This document shows, in pieces, positions 11,100 through 23,588 of a DNA stretch of 64,000 nt. Where the stretch lies: the NCBI GenBank assembly GCA_001931905.2, contig MSJI02000825.1, positions 1 through 64,000 of the forward strand, read 5' to 3'. The notes beneath the pieces were generated by a model. It was not told the DNA's origin. It was given only the letters and a program-made list of their open reading frames with translations, and ran no database searches. The stretch is from Cladosporium sp. IMV 00045. Lineage: Eukaryota; Ascomycota; Dothideomycetes; Cladosporiales; Cladosporiaceae. Position 1 is the first letter of the stretch. The number at the start of each line of letters is the position of its first letter. Both the position numbers and the translations under genes were made by a program.

Positions 11100-11536
11100 G
11101 CATCAACGTCCTGCGCCTGCGCCTGAGACGTCACATACTTCGCCTTCCCACGCATCTCCCTCTTTCGCTCCGCGGCAGAGAGATCCCGAGACGAGCCCTG
11201 CGCCAAGGGCAGGCTGATCATGCTTTCACATTCCATTACCCTTTAAAGTACCTACTTCAAGTCTACTTTCACGTCGTTCCCACAAACGAGCCGCGGCCTG
11301 CTGAGCTTCCCTTTGCTGCGCCTTGGCCTCGCTACCTAGTCTCCTTTCGCTTCTTTGAGGGTCTTGTGATCGTCGTTTGAAGAGTCGATCCATTTCTTCT
11401 GGTCATTTCTGTCTTTCTTTCCCTGTCCTCATTGTCGTTGGATCGCAGTTTCTGCTGTGGTCGTGAAACTGCTCTCCGTAAACCCTCCAAATCATTCACA
11501 TTCATTCGGGGCTGGGGCTACCAGTCTCCTACAAGG

Positions 11537-13019
11537 ATGGTCGCAGACATGGCTCGTCGATCTACCGCTATGGGCGGGACTCGTAAGAAGATTGCATCTC
11601 TTACCGCTGTATGTTCGAGTGCTCATGAGGTGGAAAGGCAAGGCACTGACAAAACGATCAGCTCGCATTCCAAAACTCCGCTCTCATCCTCGTCATGCAC
11701 TACTCCAGAATCATGCCCCCGGTCAACGGACAACGCGCCGTGCTCCTGAACGAGGTTATCAAACTCGCCATTTCCCTCACCATGGCGCTTTACGAGATCA
11801 TGACCAATCCAAAGGCCTCAGACGCATCAATGATGGACATATTCGAAGAGCTGGCAGCGGCGGTGTTCACGGGAGACAGCTGGAAAATGGCCATACCTGC
11901 GGTGTTGTACACGTTGCAAAACAGTCTGCAGTACATCGCGGCGGGAAATTTGGATGCGGCGACATTTCAAGTTACAAGCCAGCTCAAGATCTTGACCACG
12001 GCGATCTTCAGCGTGGTGTTGCTGGGGAAGATGTTGGATACACGAAGGTGGTTGAGCTTGGTACTGCTTATGGTTGGTGTGGCAGTCGTTTCGTATCCTG
12101 TAGGACACGACAGCGAGACGGTTCTCACCATCAACGACTTGAAAGAGTCTCTGGCACCCCACCCACCTCGAAACATTTGGGATCTCAAAGCGCTTGGCAA
12201 CGTAGCTGCTGGCCAGCTCACCAAGCGTTCGGCCACGTATGAAGGCATTGACGAGGACGTCGCCAACCAAAACCCACACGCTCAAGCGGGAGCTGGCCTC
12301 CTCGCCCTGACAACTGCATGCATCCTCTCCGGCCTGGCGGGCGTGTATTTCGAGAAAATCGTCAAAGAACCGAAGAGCAACGCCCACTCGACCTCGGTGT
12401 GGGTTCGCAACGTTCAGCTCTCGTTCTATTCCATCTGGCCCGCTCTTCTCATTGGCGTCCAGTTCAAGGACGGCGAGCACATTGCCAAGGATGGCTTTTT
12501 CGCCGGCTACAACTATGTTGTCTGGACGGCGATTGTATTCCAGGCCGTGGGGGGAATCACCGTGGCGCTGGTGATCAAATACGCCGACAACATCGCGAAG
12601 AACTTCGCTACCAGCTTTTCGATCATTCTGAGCTTTCTCGCGAGCGTTTCGCTTTTCGACTTTGAAATCACGGCCTTTGTGAGTCTTTCACTGGCATACT
12701 CCTAGCATTACCCTCCGCTAACCTCCTCCCCACAGTACCTCATAGGCACGGTAACAGTCCTCGCAGCAACATTCCTCTACAGCTCCGCCTCGAGCCGAGC
12801 AGCTCTCGAAGCCCGCTCCGCCCTCCCCCCATCAACGTCTCGGAGTACAAGAAGGACGGCGAAAAGTCCTACTTCGACCTGGAATCCATCGCCAGCGCCA
12901 ACAGATCTCCCATGCCGAGGGGCGAGGCTTTCAGCTCCAGCAGGCCGGGCACGCCGTCGTTTGAGCGCAGGCCGGCGAGGGTGAAGAGTTCGGATCATTT
13001 GGCGGGGAAGAGGGCGTAG
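11537..13019 (+). CDS. UDP-galactose-type nucleotide-sugar transporter, tail frameshifted
   Basis: Exons 11537-11608, 11662-12678 and from 12736. The protein begins MVADMARRSTAMGG and continues into LAFQNSALILVMHYSRIMPP, the first helix of the UDP-galactose/CMP-sialate transporter family (fission yeast Gms1); about ten membrane spans follow. It should carry a nucleotide sugar into the Golgi in exchange for UMP. Exon 3 reads YLIGTVTVLAATFLYSS and then meets a run of six C at 12826-12831. The frame as given ends at 12984 (445 residues) with an odd Arg/Pro-rich tail; shifting by one base at the C run gives a normal hydrophilic tail (INVSEYKKDGEKSYFDLES) ending at 13019. One base is probably missing from the C run. 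Confidence 0.85.
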
Positions 13020-13539
13020 CTTGCTTGCTTGGTAGGAAATGGGGATGGGAGGGTTTTGGTTTTGGGTGTTTTGGGAATTTTATTCAGCGAAGCTGACAGG
13101 ATATCAAGTATGCGAAAAAGTTCCACTTCGTCTTCATTTTATGATGTGGTCCCTCTTCATTTCTGGCCGTCTTTCAGATGATCGGAGTGTCTGGCTTGTG
13201 ATGCGCAAGGTGAGTCTGGGTGTCGAGTGGGTTTGGTGGCAAGAAGCGTGCAGCGCGCCTTCTTCATTTGCACGGAACTTTATTTCGACTTCATCACTTG
13301 GCTTTTATCTCTTGACACTGCAAGGCGTGGACGAAGCTTGATCTTTCAAGATACACTGATCTCGTACGGATGAACTCATTCCTACATTTACAGTACACTC
13401 GCCGGCACCGACATACATCTCCCCTTGAGCTGCCTCAATCTGGTGCGGGCATACTCACGACCTCGCCGGCATTGACCGGCCCAGTCACCACGAAGCACCT
13501 CATCAAACCAACACCTTACCTTTGCTCGCGGCATGCATC
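13020..13539 (+). other. Intergenic, MER3 upstream region
   Basis: 520 bp with the transporter 3' UTR and the MER3 promoter. No clear element. The MER3 start is the ATG at 13540 (MDEPFFDQLDEF); an in-frame TTG lies 18 nt upstream. Confidence 0.4.
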
Positions 13540-16500
13540 ATGGATGAGCCCTTCTTCGACCAGCTCGATGAGTTCGGGCGAGACGCTTATGACCCCACAC
13601 ACAGACAACCCGCTTACGATCAGAGAGGGCCCTCTAACTTCGACGATGAGCCTTATGGGCTTGGTCATGGCATGAACTCCTTTGACAATGGGACTGGGTA
13701 TGGTGATGAGAACGTTCATCCCAACTTGACAGCACAATACGACCAGCGCGGCCGAGAAACCTTGTCGAGACCACAGATGCTCCCGCCTCAGTCTGAGTAC
13801 TATCCGCAGCGCTCACAGATGCAACAAAGTCAAAGGCCGTCCGCCGGTGGTCGACCTGACTTTTGTAAGTTGGCTTTTGGTCACAATAAGAAGCTCAGTA
13901 CTGACATTACGCAGCTCAGTGGGCGTACAATGGCCCAGGAGCTGGTGATGCCAGCTCTTCTTCACTTGGGGAGACTCTGCTGTCAAGCCCGGTGGCGAAC
14001 GCCAACCGTAGAAAATCTGCTGCCCCGTCGCAAGTGATCAGACGACAGCCTGTGCAGCCGAGTCACCACGAACAGTCACGCTCTACCCACCTGCCGGAAA
14101 CCATGGGCAACTACTTGGAACCGGGAGATGATCTCTACCGCGAAGCATCACCAGCTCGACCAACCAAAACCACGATGCGCCCAGCAAACAACAGACAAGC
14201 ACAGCAGGCCCCACCTCGTGCTCCACCGGTGGTGCAAGGCATCCAGCTCGTCTCTACGCACGATCTGCCAGACCGCTTCAGATCGATCTTCTCCTTTCCG
14301 CTTTTCAACGCGGTCCAATCGAAATGCATCCCTGTTGTATACAGCACGAACGACAACTTTGTGATCTCGGCGCCAACTGGCAGTGGCAAGACTGCCATAT
14401 TCGAACTTGCCATCTGCCGTTTGATGAACGGTCTTCCAAGCGGCTCATTCAAAATCATATACCTGGCCCCGACCAAGTCTCTCTGCTCCGAGCGTCAGCG
14501 TGACTGGCAGAGCAAATTTGGACCGTTCGATTTGCAAGTCGCCGAGCTCACTGGAGATACCGACAACGCTCAACTCCGAAACGTCCAGCATGCCAGTATC
14601 ATCATCACCACTCCTGAGAAGTGGGACACCGTGACACGAAAGTGGAAAGATCAGCAGAAGCTTATACAGATGGTCAAGCTCTTTTTGATCGACGAGGTCC
14701 ACATCTTGAAGGAAGATCGAGGCGCAACCCTGGAAGCCATCGTCTCCCGCATGAAGTCTGTCGGATCTGACATTAGGTTCGTGGCCCTCAGCGCCACAGT
14801 ACCAAACTCACAAGACATTGCGACCTGGCTAGGGAAAGACCACGCCACCCCGTACATCCCGGCCCCTCGAGAGCGCTTCGGCGAGGAATTCCGCCCTGTT
14901 CCTCTGGCTAAACACGTTTGTGGCTACAACACGCCCGGAAACGACTTCGCCTTTGAGGGGTCACTCAATAGCAGACTTCCGGACATAATTGCGAAGTGGT
15001 CGCAGAGAAAGCCAATCATGGTTTTCTGCATCACTCGCAGCTCTTGTGTGAGCACTGCGAAATTTCTTGCCAATTGGTGGGCTAGCAAGGGTCTCAGAGA
15101 TCGCTACTGGGAGGCTCCCAAGGATCGTGCGAGCTTTGAAGACAAGGATTTGAGAGGTTAGCTTGATAGTTCAATGAACTCAGGCGATGAAACATTACTG
15201 ATGTTCGTACAGAGACTGCACGCTCCGGCGTCGCTTTCCACCATGCAGGGCTTTCTGTCCACGATCGCAACGCAATCGAAGCAGCCTACATTGACGGAAA
15301 CATTAGCGTGATCTGCTGCACATCTACGCTCGCTGTAGGTGTGAACCTACCATGCCACATGGTGATCATCAAACACACCGCATCGTATCAAGGCAAGGGT
15401 GGATCAGGCGGTTGCAAGGAGTACTCAGACCTCGAAGTGATGCAAATGCTCGGTCGAGCTGGGAGACCTCAGTTTGACAACTCTGCCGTTGCCGTCATTC
15501 TCACTCGGTTGCAAAGGCAACAGCATTATGAGAAGATGGTTACTGGCCAAGAGGTTCTTGAAAGCTGCTTGCACAAAAATCTGATCGATCATCTCAACGC
15601 GGAGATCGGTTTGGGGACAATCACCAGCGCCTCGACGGCCAAGAAATGGCTATGCGGCACATTTCTATACGTTCGACTCCAAGCAAACCCCGAACATTAC
15701 AAAATCAAGGGCACACCTTCGGCGGCAATCTGGATGAGCGTCTGGACACCATCTGCAACGAAGCGATCACCCTCCTGGAGAAGCACAAGCTGATTAAAAG
15801 CCAGCCCAAGCTGCAATGCACCGAATTCGGCGATGCCATGGCGAGGTACTACCTACAATTCAAGACTATGAAGAGTCTCCTTGGATTGCAGAGAGCATCC
15901 AAAACTTCCGAGATCCTGTCGTGCATCGCTCAAGCAAGCGAATTCAGCGACATACGCTTCCGTGCGGGCGAAAAGCCGCGTACAAGACCCTCAACCAGAC
16001 AACGCCATCAAGTTTCCGATACAGGTCAACCTTGATGCTCCCGCACACAAAGTATCACTGGTCATACAAGCACAGCTCGGAGAAATCGAATTCCCTGCGC
16101 AGACAGCAAGCAACGCGCGAATTACGTCAGCGAAAAGCCTCATTTTCCAGAATGTGCAGAGGCTGATCAGGTGCATCGTTAACTGCCACTTGCATCAAAG
16201 ACGCCATCACTGCCCACAATGCGCTTGCTCTCGCGCGTAGCCTCAGCGCTAAAGTCTGGGACGACTCGCCCCTGACCATGAAACAGCTTGAGGGCATCGG
16301 CGTCGCGAGCGTCAGAAAACTCGTAGCTGCCGGCTTAAAGACCATTGACGATATCGCGAATACCGAGGAACACAAGTTGGAAGCGATTCATTCTCGCAAC
16401 CCTCCCTTTGGCCATCAATTGCAGAAGAAGGCGAAAGCATTTCCGAAGCTACGCATCTCACTGAAAATAGCAAAGAGCCCGTGAGTTGACACCCGTCCTC

Positions 16501-18188
16501 AGTGAGATAAAATGATCAACACTGACAACAACAGATTGTTCGCTCCAATCAGCATGTGGCGATCAAAGTCCGCGCAGAGTTGCTTTCATGAACGACAAGG
16601 CACCGGAAACCTTCCAGAAAAAAGCAATCAACATCTGCTTCCTGGTGGAGGTCACAGGCGGTAATTTGGCCCAATTCAGGCGCATAAGGTAAGAACAAAC
16701 GTCGTCTGAAACTAAAACCAAAACTGACGACGTCACAGTGCGAAACACATCGCCAAAGAAATCACGTTCAACGCCAAACTCACAGATGCAAAACAAGTCA
16801 TCACAGCATATGTGATGTGCGATGCAATCGGTTCGTCAATCAAACCCATATTTCGATCCACAGCTAACTTTCAACAGCCGGGACACTCGAAACAGCCCGC
16901 TTGAAACCAAACATACCGCCACATCTCTTCCCAAAACCGAAATCTTCAGAACAGCATCAACGAAACAACAGCAAAGATTCGAATGCACCGACCAACAAGA
17001 CAACAAGGCAAGACCAAGGCAAAAAGAAAGATCTCAGAGACCGAGTCTGATGAGTATGGCGGGACTCGGACATGAATGCCGCTTTCGATAAATTCCACAA
17101 CATCGATGAATTCGAAAACGGTGCTGCATCCAAAACCCACGAACAAAGAGGAAGAAGCAGAAGAAGGCAACCGCTGGCCTGGAACCTTCCGACGCGCAAG
17201 AACCGACAACTCGACAACGGGAAATGGAATGCAACCACAAATGCACAGACAAGAACAAATGCAAGCATACATGCTGCACAAAGGACTGGAAAAGAAACCA
17301 CGGCCAAAGGCATCCAAGCCGGATGCTGATGAGTCTGCTGGTGTCAAGCAGACACAGCTCAATCTGCCGGTCAAGAAGAAGACCAAGGCTTCAGCTCAAA
17401 CATCTTCTACACAGGCTCAAAGATCCGAGCTTGTAGCAACGATAAAGTCATCCAAGGCGTCTGAAATGAGCCGGGCCAACCCTACTTATCACTATTTGCC
17501 CTCGGATCCACTCAACAAGGACTTTGGCTCAGGAACCATCCTGCACTATCAGATCAGCGCAAAACACCTCCAATACGCACAAGCTGCACGTAATGCGGAG
17601 CAGTACTCCTCCGATGACTTCGACACCCTGGACTTGACTGGATCTCATGGGGCACAGAGCGGATTATTCGAAAGCGAAAACGACAATGCTGCTTCTTCAA
17701 GATATGGTGGCCCGCTCAAGCGACCCAAGATGATCTCACCGTTTGAGAGAGATCTCGTATCGTCCCCATCAAAATTCAGTGGCTTCAACATGGACAGTGG
17801 GCTGGAGTTCTTGAATGGCGGACCTCCAGCAGCCAGACCTGGCTCACCGTCCAGCGTTGAATTGATGAATTGTTCTCCAAGAAAGGCAGAGGGCCCAGAA
17901 GCCGGTATAGCAGGCAACACTTCAAAGCCTTTTGTTGAAGCGTCAAATGATTCTCTTGCGTTCGACTTCGGTCGGTCCGGTCAGCAGGAGGACCTTACTG
18001 ATGACTATTGGGCCGTCAATGTTCCCGAGAATTCAGTCTTCGAAACTCCTGGACCTGTTGAAGCTCCCCAACCCAAGGACAGCGCAAGTACCGCTGGAGT
18101 CCTCGGAGGAGCGACACAGGACTCTGGTACAGGGCCCGAAATGCTGATGGAGTGGCTCGGAACTGATGATTTTAACTTTGTCGATTGA
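13540..18188 (+). pseudogene. MER3: Meiotic DNA helicase MER3/HFM1, many frame breaks in the second half
   Basis: Exons 13540-13864, 13915-15156 and from 15213 give an intact N-terminal part. The Ski2-like helicase motifs are all present: APTGSGKTAIFE (Walker A), DEVHIL (II), LSATVPN (III), STLAVGVNLP (V), MLGRAGRPQFD (VI). The winged-helix and Sec63 parts follow, but the frame breaks by one base at about 15702-15715, 15971-15976, 15997-16001, 16196-16200, the intron near 16483-16535, 16579-16582, and again between 17000 and 17140. Each break is revealed by the matching sequence carrying on in another frame (GGNLDERLDTIC, NAIKFPIQVNLDAPAHKVSL, MKQLEGIGVASVRKL). A C-terminal 370-codon frame (17076-18188) is open. 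MER3 promotes meiotic crossovers. It is either a decaying gene or a badly sequenced stretch. Confidence 0.85.
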
Positions 18189-18499
18189 GGCGGAGGAAGA
18201 AAAAAAATTGCTCTCGAGGTCACCATGTATTGGTGAATTTGCTTGGGGGATCATGGATGAATGTGTGATGCCATCTGGAGATGACATCAATAGCTCAGAT
18301 ACGTGTATATATACTCAAACTTGTTCTGTAAGACACACTGGCCGGCACTCGCTTGCGGTTGCCAGCTTTTTCATTGATTAAGACATAAAAGCTTTCAATC
18401 CAACCGGACCATGGAGACAAAAGACCTGTTTGAGAGATCTTTCGATACTGTTGTGAATCCAAGTATTCAGTTTGACTCTATGCTGACAAGTATCCTCTC
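18189..18499. other. Intergenic between convergent genes
   Basis: 311 bp between the MER3 and permease stop codons. Nothing recognised. Confidence 0.4.
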
Positions 18500-20485
18500 T
18501 CAATAATCCTTATTCACCAACACCACCGGTCCCTGATAAGCATGCCTCCCAAAGACGAAATAATACACAATCGAGAACAGAACCACCGCTCCGTAAATTA
18601 GTGAGCTCCAATTCATACTCATCGGCTGAACCGGCGTCGCCAAAGGGAAGAAAGAGAAGCAATACACCAACAGCAGAAACAAAACCGCGATGATGTTACA
18701 CGGCAGGCCCGCACGTCCGAGATTCCATCTCGCACGAGGAAGGGGCTGTCCGCGCATCTTGCGCAGTGCGACGCAGGAGATCGAGATGATGTAGGAGCTC
18801 AGGATGGCGCCGACGGTGAGCGAGACGATGGCGTTGAAGGCTACGCTGCTGCCTAGGTTGATTAGGGAGAGGAGGCAGGTTATCACGAAAGATACTAGCA
18901 CGGCGTTGAGCGGGATGTCCCAGCCGGCGCGGACGCTGCATAATAGTCAGTCGGTTCAGTTTTGTTTTTTGGGGTGAGGTCCATATTGATACACACTGGC
19001 AGAGAAAGTTGCTAAATGGCATGCCGCGGTCTCGCGCGAAAGCAAACATCTGACGAGACGCCGTTGCGACGTTGCTGATCGTGCTGCACAAGCACATCAA
19101 GATGATAAGGCAGGCCATGACGGTGGCGCCGGCCTTGTTCCTGGTGGCGTTGTAGAAGACGTCGATGTACGCGTACGAGTACTTGGGCGTGATGGCCTCG
19201 TCCAAATCGACAATGCAGAAGGCGAAGGTGATCACCATCACAAACCCGGTCAGACCGTTGAGGATAAGAGTCCACATCATTCCTAGGGGCAGGACGCGGC
19301 TGGCATCGCGGATCTCTTCAGCCATGTGGACTGCTGAGTCGGGACCGATGAGCGAGTAAATGGGGCCTATGATGCCGACTAAGCAGGCCAGGCCTTGAGA
19401 GGGCCAGCCGTTGGCGTTGGTGAATTGGGTGAACACCGCTTCGGGCGTCTGGCGGGGAGAGAGAGCCCAGAGGGGGACGAGAATGCCGAAGAAGCCGAAG
19501 ACGTGGATGATGAGGATCACACCCTCGATCAAGGGAAGCTTCTTCGCGAAGAAAGTGTTGAAGAGGATCGCAACGGCTGCTACGGCGATGATCATGAGGG
19601 TTGCGTGCCCTAAGGGAGATGTCAGTGGAGGTGAAGACTTGGTGGGCGTAGGACTGTTCTTACATGGCTGAGAGACGTAGTTCTCGTCGTTGAGAGCGAT
19701 TATTCCCTGAATCTGCGTGGCTACCAGGTAGGAGCCGGAGGAAATGTTAACTTGCCAGCCGAGAACGCAGAGCCAGCCGGTGATGTAGGAGAGGAACTTT
19801 TGAGCTCGCGCAGGCGAGAACTCGGAGACCCAATCTGTTACATTGAGATGTCAGTGGTTGGGAGGATAAAAAAGGTCTCTAATGTTTTTGAAGCGATAGC
19901 TGTTGAAGTGGGATTGCAAGGCAACATACTAGGGAGCTGTCAGCGGTATTCGAATACTGCAGACTAATCTACCTTACCGATATTGTCCACCTGACGTTGG
20001 TGCCCTGAATTGGGTTAGTAAGGGCAAGATGAAGACAAAATGTCGCTTTGTGGAACGTACATGCTTGCCATTTCAGCCATTGATAGAATCGCAAATGAGA
20101 ACCCGAAGAGCGACACCAGATACATCCAAACCATGCCTGCTAAGCCTCCGTTCGGGAGAATATAGCTTGCGGTGCTAAAATCAACGTCAGTATCATCCCA
20201 ACAAGTTGCGTTCCTAAACATACAAAAGAATTGCCTCCCATGTGCACATCAACACCGCCGTGAAGCCAAGCACGGATATCAATTTGAAGTTTCTCTGTAG
20301 GACGTCTATTAGCCTGTCGTGCTGCCGAAGGATAACATCGAACAAGAATGATCGCGCACTCTCAACTCTTGCGTCTTGCCAACGCGTCGCATGTCATGTT
20401 GATCGATTGTTGTGCCTGTCTTGTAGGACATGGGAGAGTCCTCCGGAACCAAATCAAGGTCGATGTCATATTGACTTTTCGCCAT
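18500..20485 (-). CDS. APC-superfamily amino-acid/choline permease, one-base phase break
   Basis: Seven exons on the minus strand: 20485-20360, 20294-20224, 20174-20061, 20004-19978, 19834-19664, 19609-18997, 18935-18500. About 518 residues with roughly 12 membrane spans; it resembles fungal amino-acid/GABA/choline permeases (Uga4, Hnm1, Bat1). Markers are SMAPTSGGQY, YITGWLCVLGWQ and SAVHMAEEIRDASRVLP. The phases fit everywhere except between exons 4 and 5, where the coding length is one base too long: TAT-CG at the donor meets AT-TGG, whereas the family reads GGQYHWVSEF. An extra G in cGGTAAGG at 19976-19978 would explain it. The substrate cannot be told. Confidence 0.85.
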
Positions 20486-21941
20486 GATAAAAGGCGATGA
20501 ACTTCAGCTTGCTATGGCAGTCGTAGAGAGGTCGTTATCGAGCGCGAACAAAGATTTATAGATGCAACCTGAAGAAGTGTGAAGAAGCAGAGGACAAAGG
20601 AACAGAGGCAACGCTGATCTCACGAGCTCTACACGTGGGCGTCGAACGGCGCTAGATGAGATCTTTGGATCGTGGACATCACGTCTGTAAGACCAGCCAG
20701 AACGTGTGCGGGTCTCTCCTCTTTGGTACGGAGATGCTCGAGATGGGCTTACACCTGGCTCATCAAAGAAGCTCATACCAGACAACCAGACGGATAGGCG
20801 ATCTAGAAGGAGTCAGATGTTGGAAAGCCATGAGGATTGGCTGCTTTTGTTTCAGCACACTGAAGCCATTGAAGTCAGCTCTTTGAGCCCCCTCTGATCC
20901 TGAGGAGTCAAATCAATTCACAGGCGAGCTTGTGCCGCATGGCGTGTTGTGCGAGTGAGGATTCGGAAGGCTGCAGATGGTGTAGCTTTCGGGTCAGGCT
21001 TACGCCCGCCGCTGATTGATGGGTGTGTGTGGGTGAAGCTCGCTGTCCTCCCTGCTTCGATCGTCGGCTCTTCTCGCCGCGACACCACAACAACGCCGCG
21101 AATCTGCGTACGTCTTCGTACCTGGACAAAATCATCCAACGTGAGCGTCAGCACTCCTACCGTGTATTTGATACCGTCGCGCAGATGCCTCTGCCAGGAT
21201 GGCACCCGTTTGCTACACCGGCGCCATCCGGACTCGCGGACACACGCAGGTTGCCTTTCATCAGTACCGGGGAATCTCGCAGCCACGCACAACGCAGAGA
21301 TCAGCGTCTGCATGCAGCTCGCCAGGCCTCCTGATCACATCTGCAGGAGCCAAAGCCGAATCAAGTGTGATAGTGGCCCTGTCAATAATCAGTGCGGGAG
21401 GATGGCGCCTCTCCCACACCTTTCATCAAGCTTAAGTGCTCGAGCGCCGGCGACCCTGTCAGGAATGACCTGTTATTGCGAGGGGCTGCCATAAGCTGCT
21501 GTCGCAATTGCTTATCGCAGCCCAGAAATATTGGTCAACTTCACAGGCTCGCAATAGGCTTTCGTTGAAAGGAATGTTCCGACTCCTCGACCTCGCCCTT
21601 GGAGTAGACTCGACACGCACTACGTCTGTGGTGCTCGCATGCTGTGCACAGAGACACCTTGACTCTCTTTGTCGGGCTTCTCGTAGCAGTCGTTCGAACA
21701 CATGCGCCTGACCATGCTTTGCGAAACTCGTCTGCGCTGCCAACAAGCTTTGTAGCCCACCCTCCCATGTCCGTCAATGCTTACCACTCTCACGCCTCGG
21801 TTGGAGGGCGTACCTGTGTCTTGTCAAGTGTCAAGAGTCTCGGCGATGTTGGAGTTCATCTATTCCTTCTCGCACCTAATCTTCTACTCTGATAATGACC
21901 GCACTTCGCACGACTTCCGAAAATCGTAGCAAGACTCACAA
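20486..21941. promoter_or_regulatory. 1.46-kb divergent region, permease / rhodopsin-like protein
   Basis: Head-to-head promoters. It holds several overlapping open frames of 60-180 codons on both strands (longest 20949-21494, +), but none has a domain, signal or splice structure I can support. Confidence 0.4.
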
Positions 21942-23244
21942 ATGTCGCTTCTGGACGAAGACGAAGGCCCGAGGAACTTCACGATAACTCCAGACGACCA
22001 TGGCGGCATCATCATCGTCGTCGGCTGTATACTGATGACTTGGACTCTGCTTTGCTTTATCATTAGGCTTTACAACAGATGGATGAATCGATCGTCACTT
22101 GGACTGGATGACTTGTCTTGTGGGCTCGCGACGGTATACATGTCAGACGCAACACCTATCGAAGTATTCAAACTAACATGCCGTAGGTGATCGGCGTGGT
22201 CCAAACCCTCATAATGTGCGTCGCAGTGTCTCGTGGGTTCGGCAAATCGCTCCTGATAGTACCCGCGTCTACGATACACTTGGTCGAGAAGGCAAGTCTA
22301 AAAGAACGAGCAGTAATATAGAATCAATTCGCTAACAACCGAAAGTACATGTACGGAGTCACAATGATAAGCTTGTGCGCAAATGCTGTTTCGAAGGCTG
22401 CCATACTGTTCTTTCATCTTCGAATTACACCGCTTCGTCCACAAAGGGCAGCCTGCTATGCCATGGTTGGGGTATGCGCAGTTTGGATGGTCGTGGTCGT
22501 TGCCTTGATCGCGACACGGTGTGGGAATAGCCACCCATGGATGCTGCATGGTAGACATTGCTACAACTATGTAGGTATCGTTGCCTCTTCTCAAGCTGGA
22601 TCTGTCGCTGACGATGCCATCAGAGCGCTCGCTGGATTAGTATTGCAGTCACAGACACAATCCTGGAGCTGATGATTTTCGTCATTCCGATATGGATTCT
22701 ATACGGCGTTCACACCAAGCGAAGCTACAAAATCGCAATCCTCGTGGCCTTTGCCTCCAGAATTCTCTTACCAGTCGCAGCGGCTTTACACGTCTCAACC
22801 GCGGCTCACTGGGCCACTGCCCCTCCGCCTTTCGACCCGGTCGAGGCAGTCTTGCCTTCCATCTGGCTGAACGTCGAAACAAATTACGCCATCATGTCAG
22901 CCACCTTCCCAACCCTCGGAACCTTTGTGAAGTCCCTCAACACGCGCTGGGGCGCCATGGACGGCCCAGAAGTAGCACAGTACGCTCTCGAGTCCCTGAG
23001 CGAACAGTCCCGGCAGTCCCGCATGGATGCCCGCACGGGAAGAGGCAGAAATCATTTGACGGTCGAGGGCGGCAATCCAGCTTTGAGACCTGAAGGCTCA
23101 ACGTATTCTTTCAAGATGAGGAACCCTTCGCCCCCGGGCAAGAAGGGCAGCTCGACCAGTCGTACTAGGGGGAGTGATGCGAGCGATCAGATGATTATTC
23201 GGAAGACGGTCAGTACGAGGGTCGAGACGGCTTATCAAGCTTAG
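21942..23244 (+). CDS. Fungal rhodopsin-domain integral membrane protein (SAT4-like)
   Basis: Four exons (21942-22133, 22187-22291, 22346-22570, 22624-23244) close to 380 residues. About seven membrane spans begin near residue 22 (GIIIVVGCILMTWTLLCFII), with the family pattern GLDDLSCGLA, VEKYMYGVTMISLC and RWISIAVTDTILELMIF. These proteins are common in Pezizomycotina, often near secondary-metabolite or stress genes; their role is mostly unknown. The tail from about residue 290 is hydrophilic, rich in Ser/Arg/Gly. Intron 2 starts with GC instead of GT (AAG|GCAAGT); reading through it meets a stop, and splicing there restores a typical sequence. Confidence 0.85.
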
Positions 23245-23515
23245 ATGAAATTTAATGCAAGCACACCTGGAATGAGTGGCTCTATTCCTTCCACTTTATC
23301 CTCCGATTCTGGTCCTTTCTACATCTGCCGATCGTTCTACCCATCTGGTACCGACTGCCTTTGTCTGATTATTTGGCTGAACTGGTATTCAAGCACCACG
23401 CCTCCTAATAATCTCAACTGCGTATTGATCTCGTCAGGCTCAATAGCTCTTGATCCCAACGGCTCAATGAATGCCAACATTTATATACATGTAGAAAACA
23501 AGCAGTCTTATCCCA

Positions 23516-23588
23516 GCCCTGATAGCTCAGTTGGTAGAGCGCGTCACTAGTAATGACGAGGTCGCCGGTTCGACTCCGTCTTAGGGCA
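23516..23588 (+). tRNA. tRNA-Thr (anticodon AGT)
   Basis: A 73-nt cloverleaf without intron. The acceptor stem GCCCTGA pairs with TTAGGGC (one G-T pair), followed by discriminator A. The D arm is GCTC-AGTTGGTA-GAGC. The anticodon arm CGTCA-CTAGTAA-TGACG has anticodon AGT, decoding Thr ACU/ACC after A-to-I editing. The T arm GCCGG-TTCGACT-CCGTC has one C-T mismatch in its stem. Box A (TAGCTCAGTTGG) and box B (GGTTCGACTCC) are intact. Confidence 0.93.

Larger units (their letters stand above)
9802..11536. other. 1.7-kb intergenic region
   Basis: Contains the PDA1 3' UTR and the promoter of the nucleotide-sugar transporter. A TGT run and a CTGT run lie at about 9997-10030. A weak minus-strand candidate is listed separately. 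Confidence 0.4.

Noticed and set aside
11457..12242. 261-codon plus-strand frame over the transporter
   Set aside because: Off-frame reading; the spliced transporter frame has the conserved helices.
20949..21494. 181-codon plus frame in the permease/rhodopsin spacer
   Set aside because: Cys/Arg/Ser-rich, no domain, overlapped by similar frames on the other strand; probably chance.
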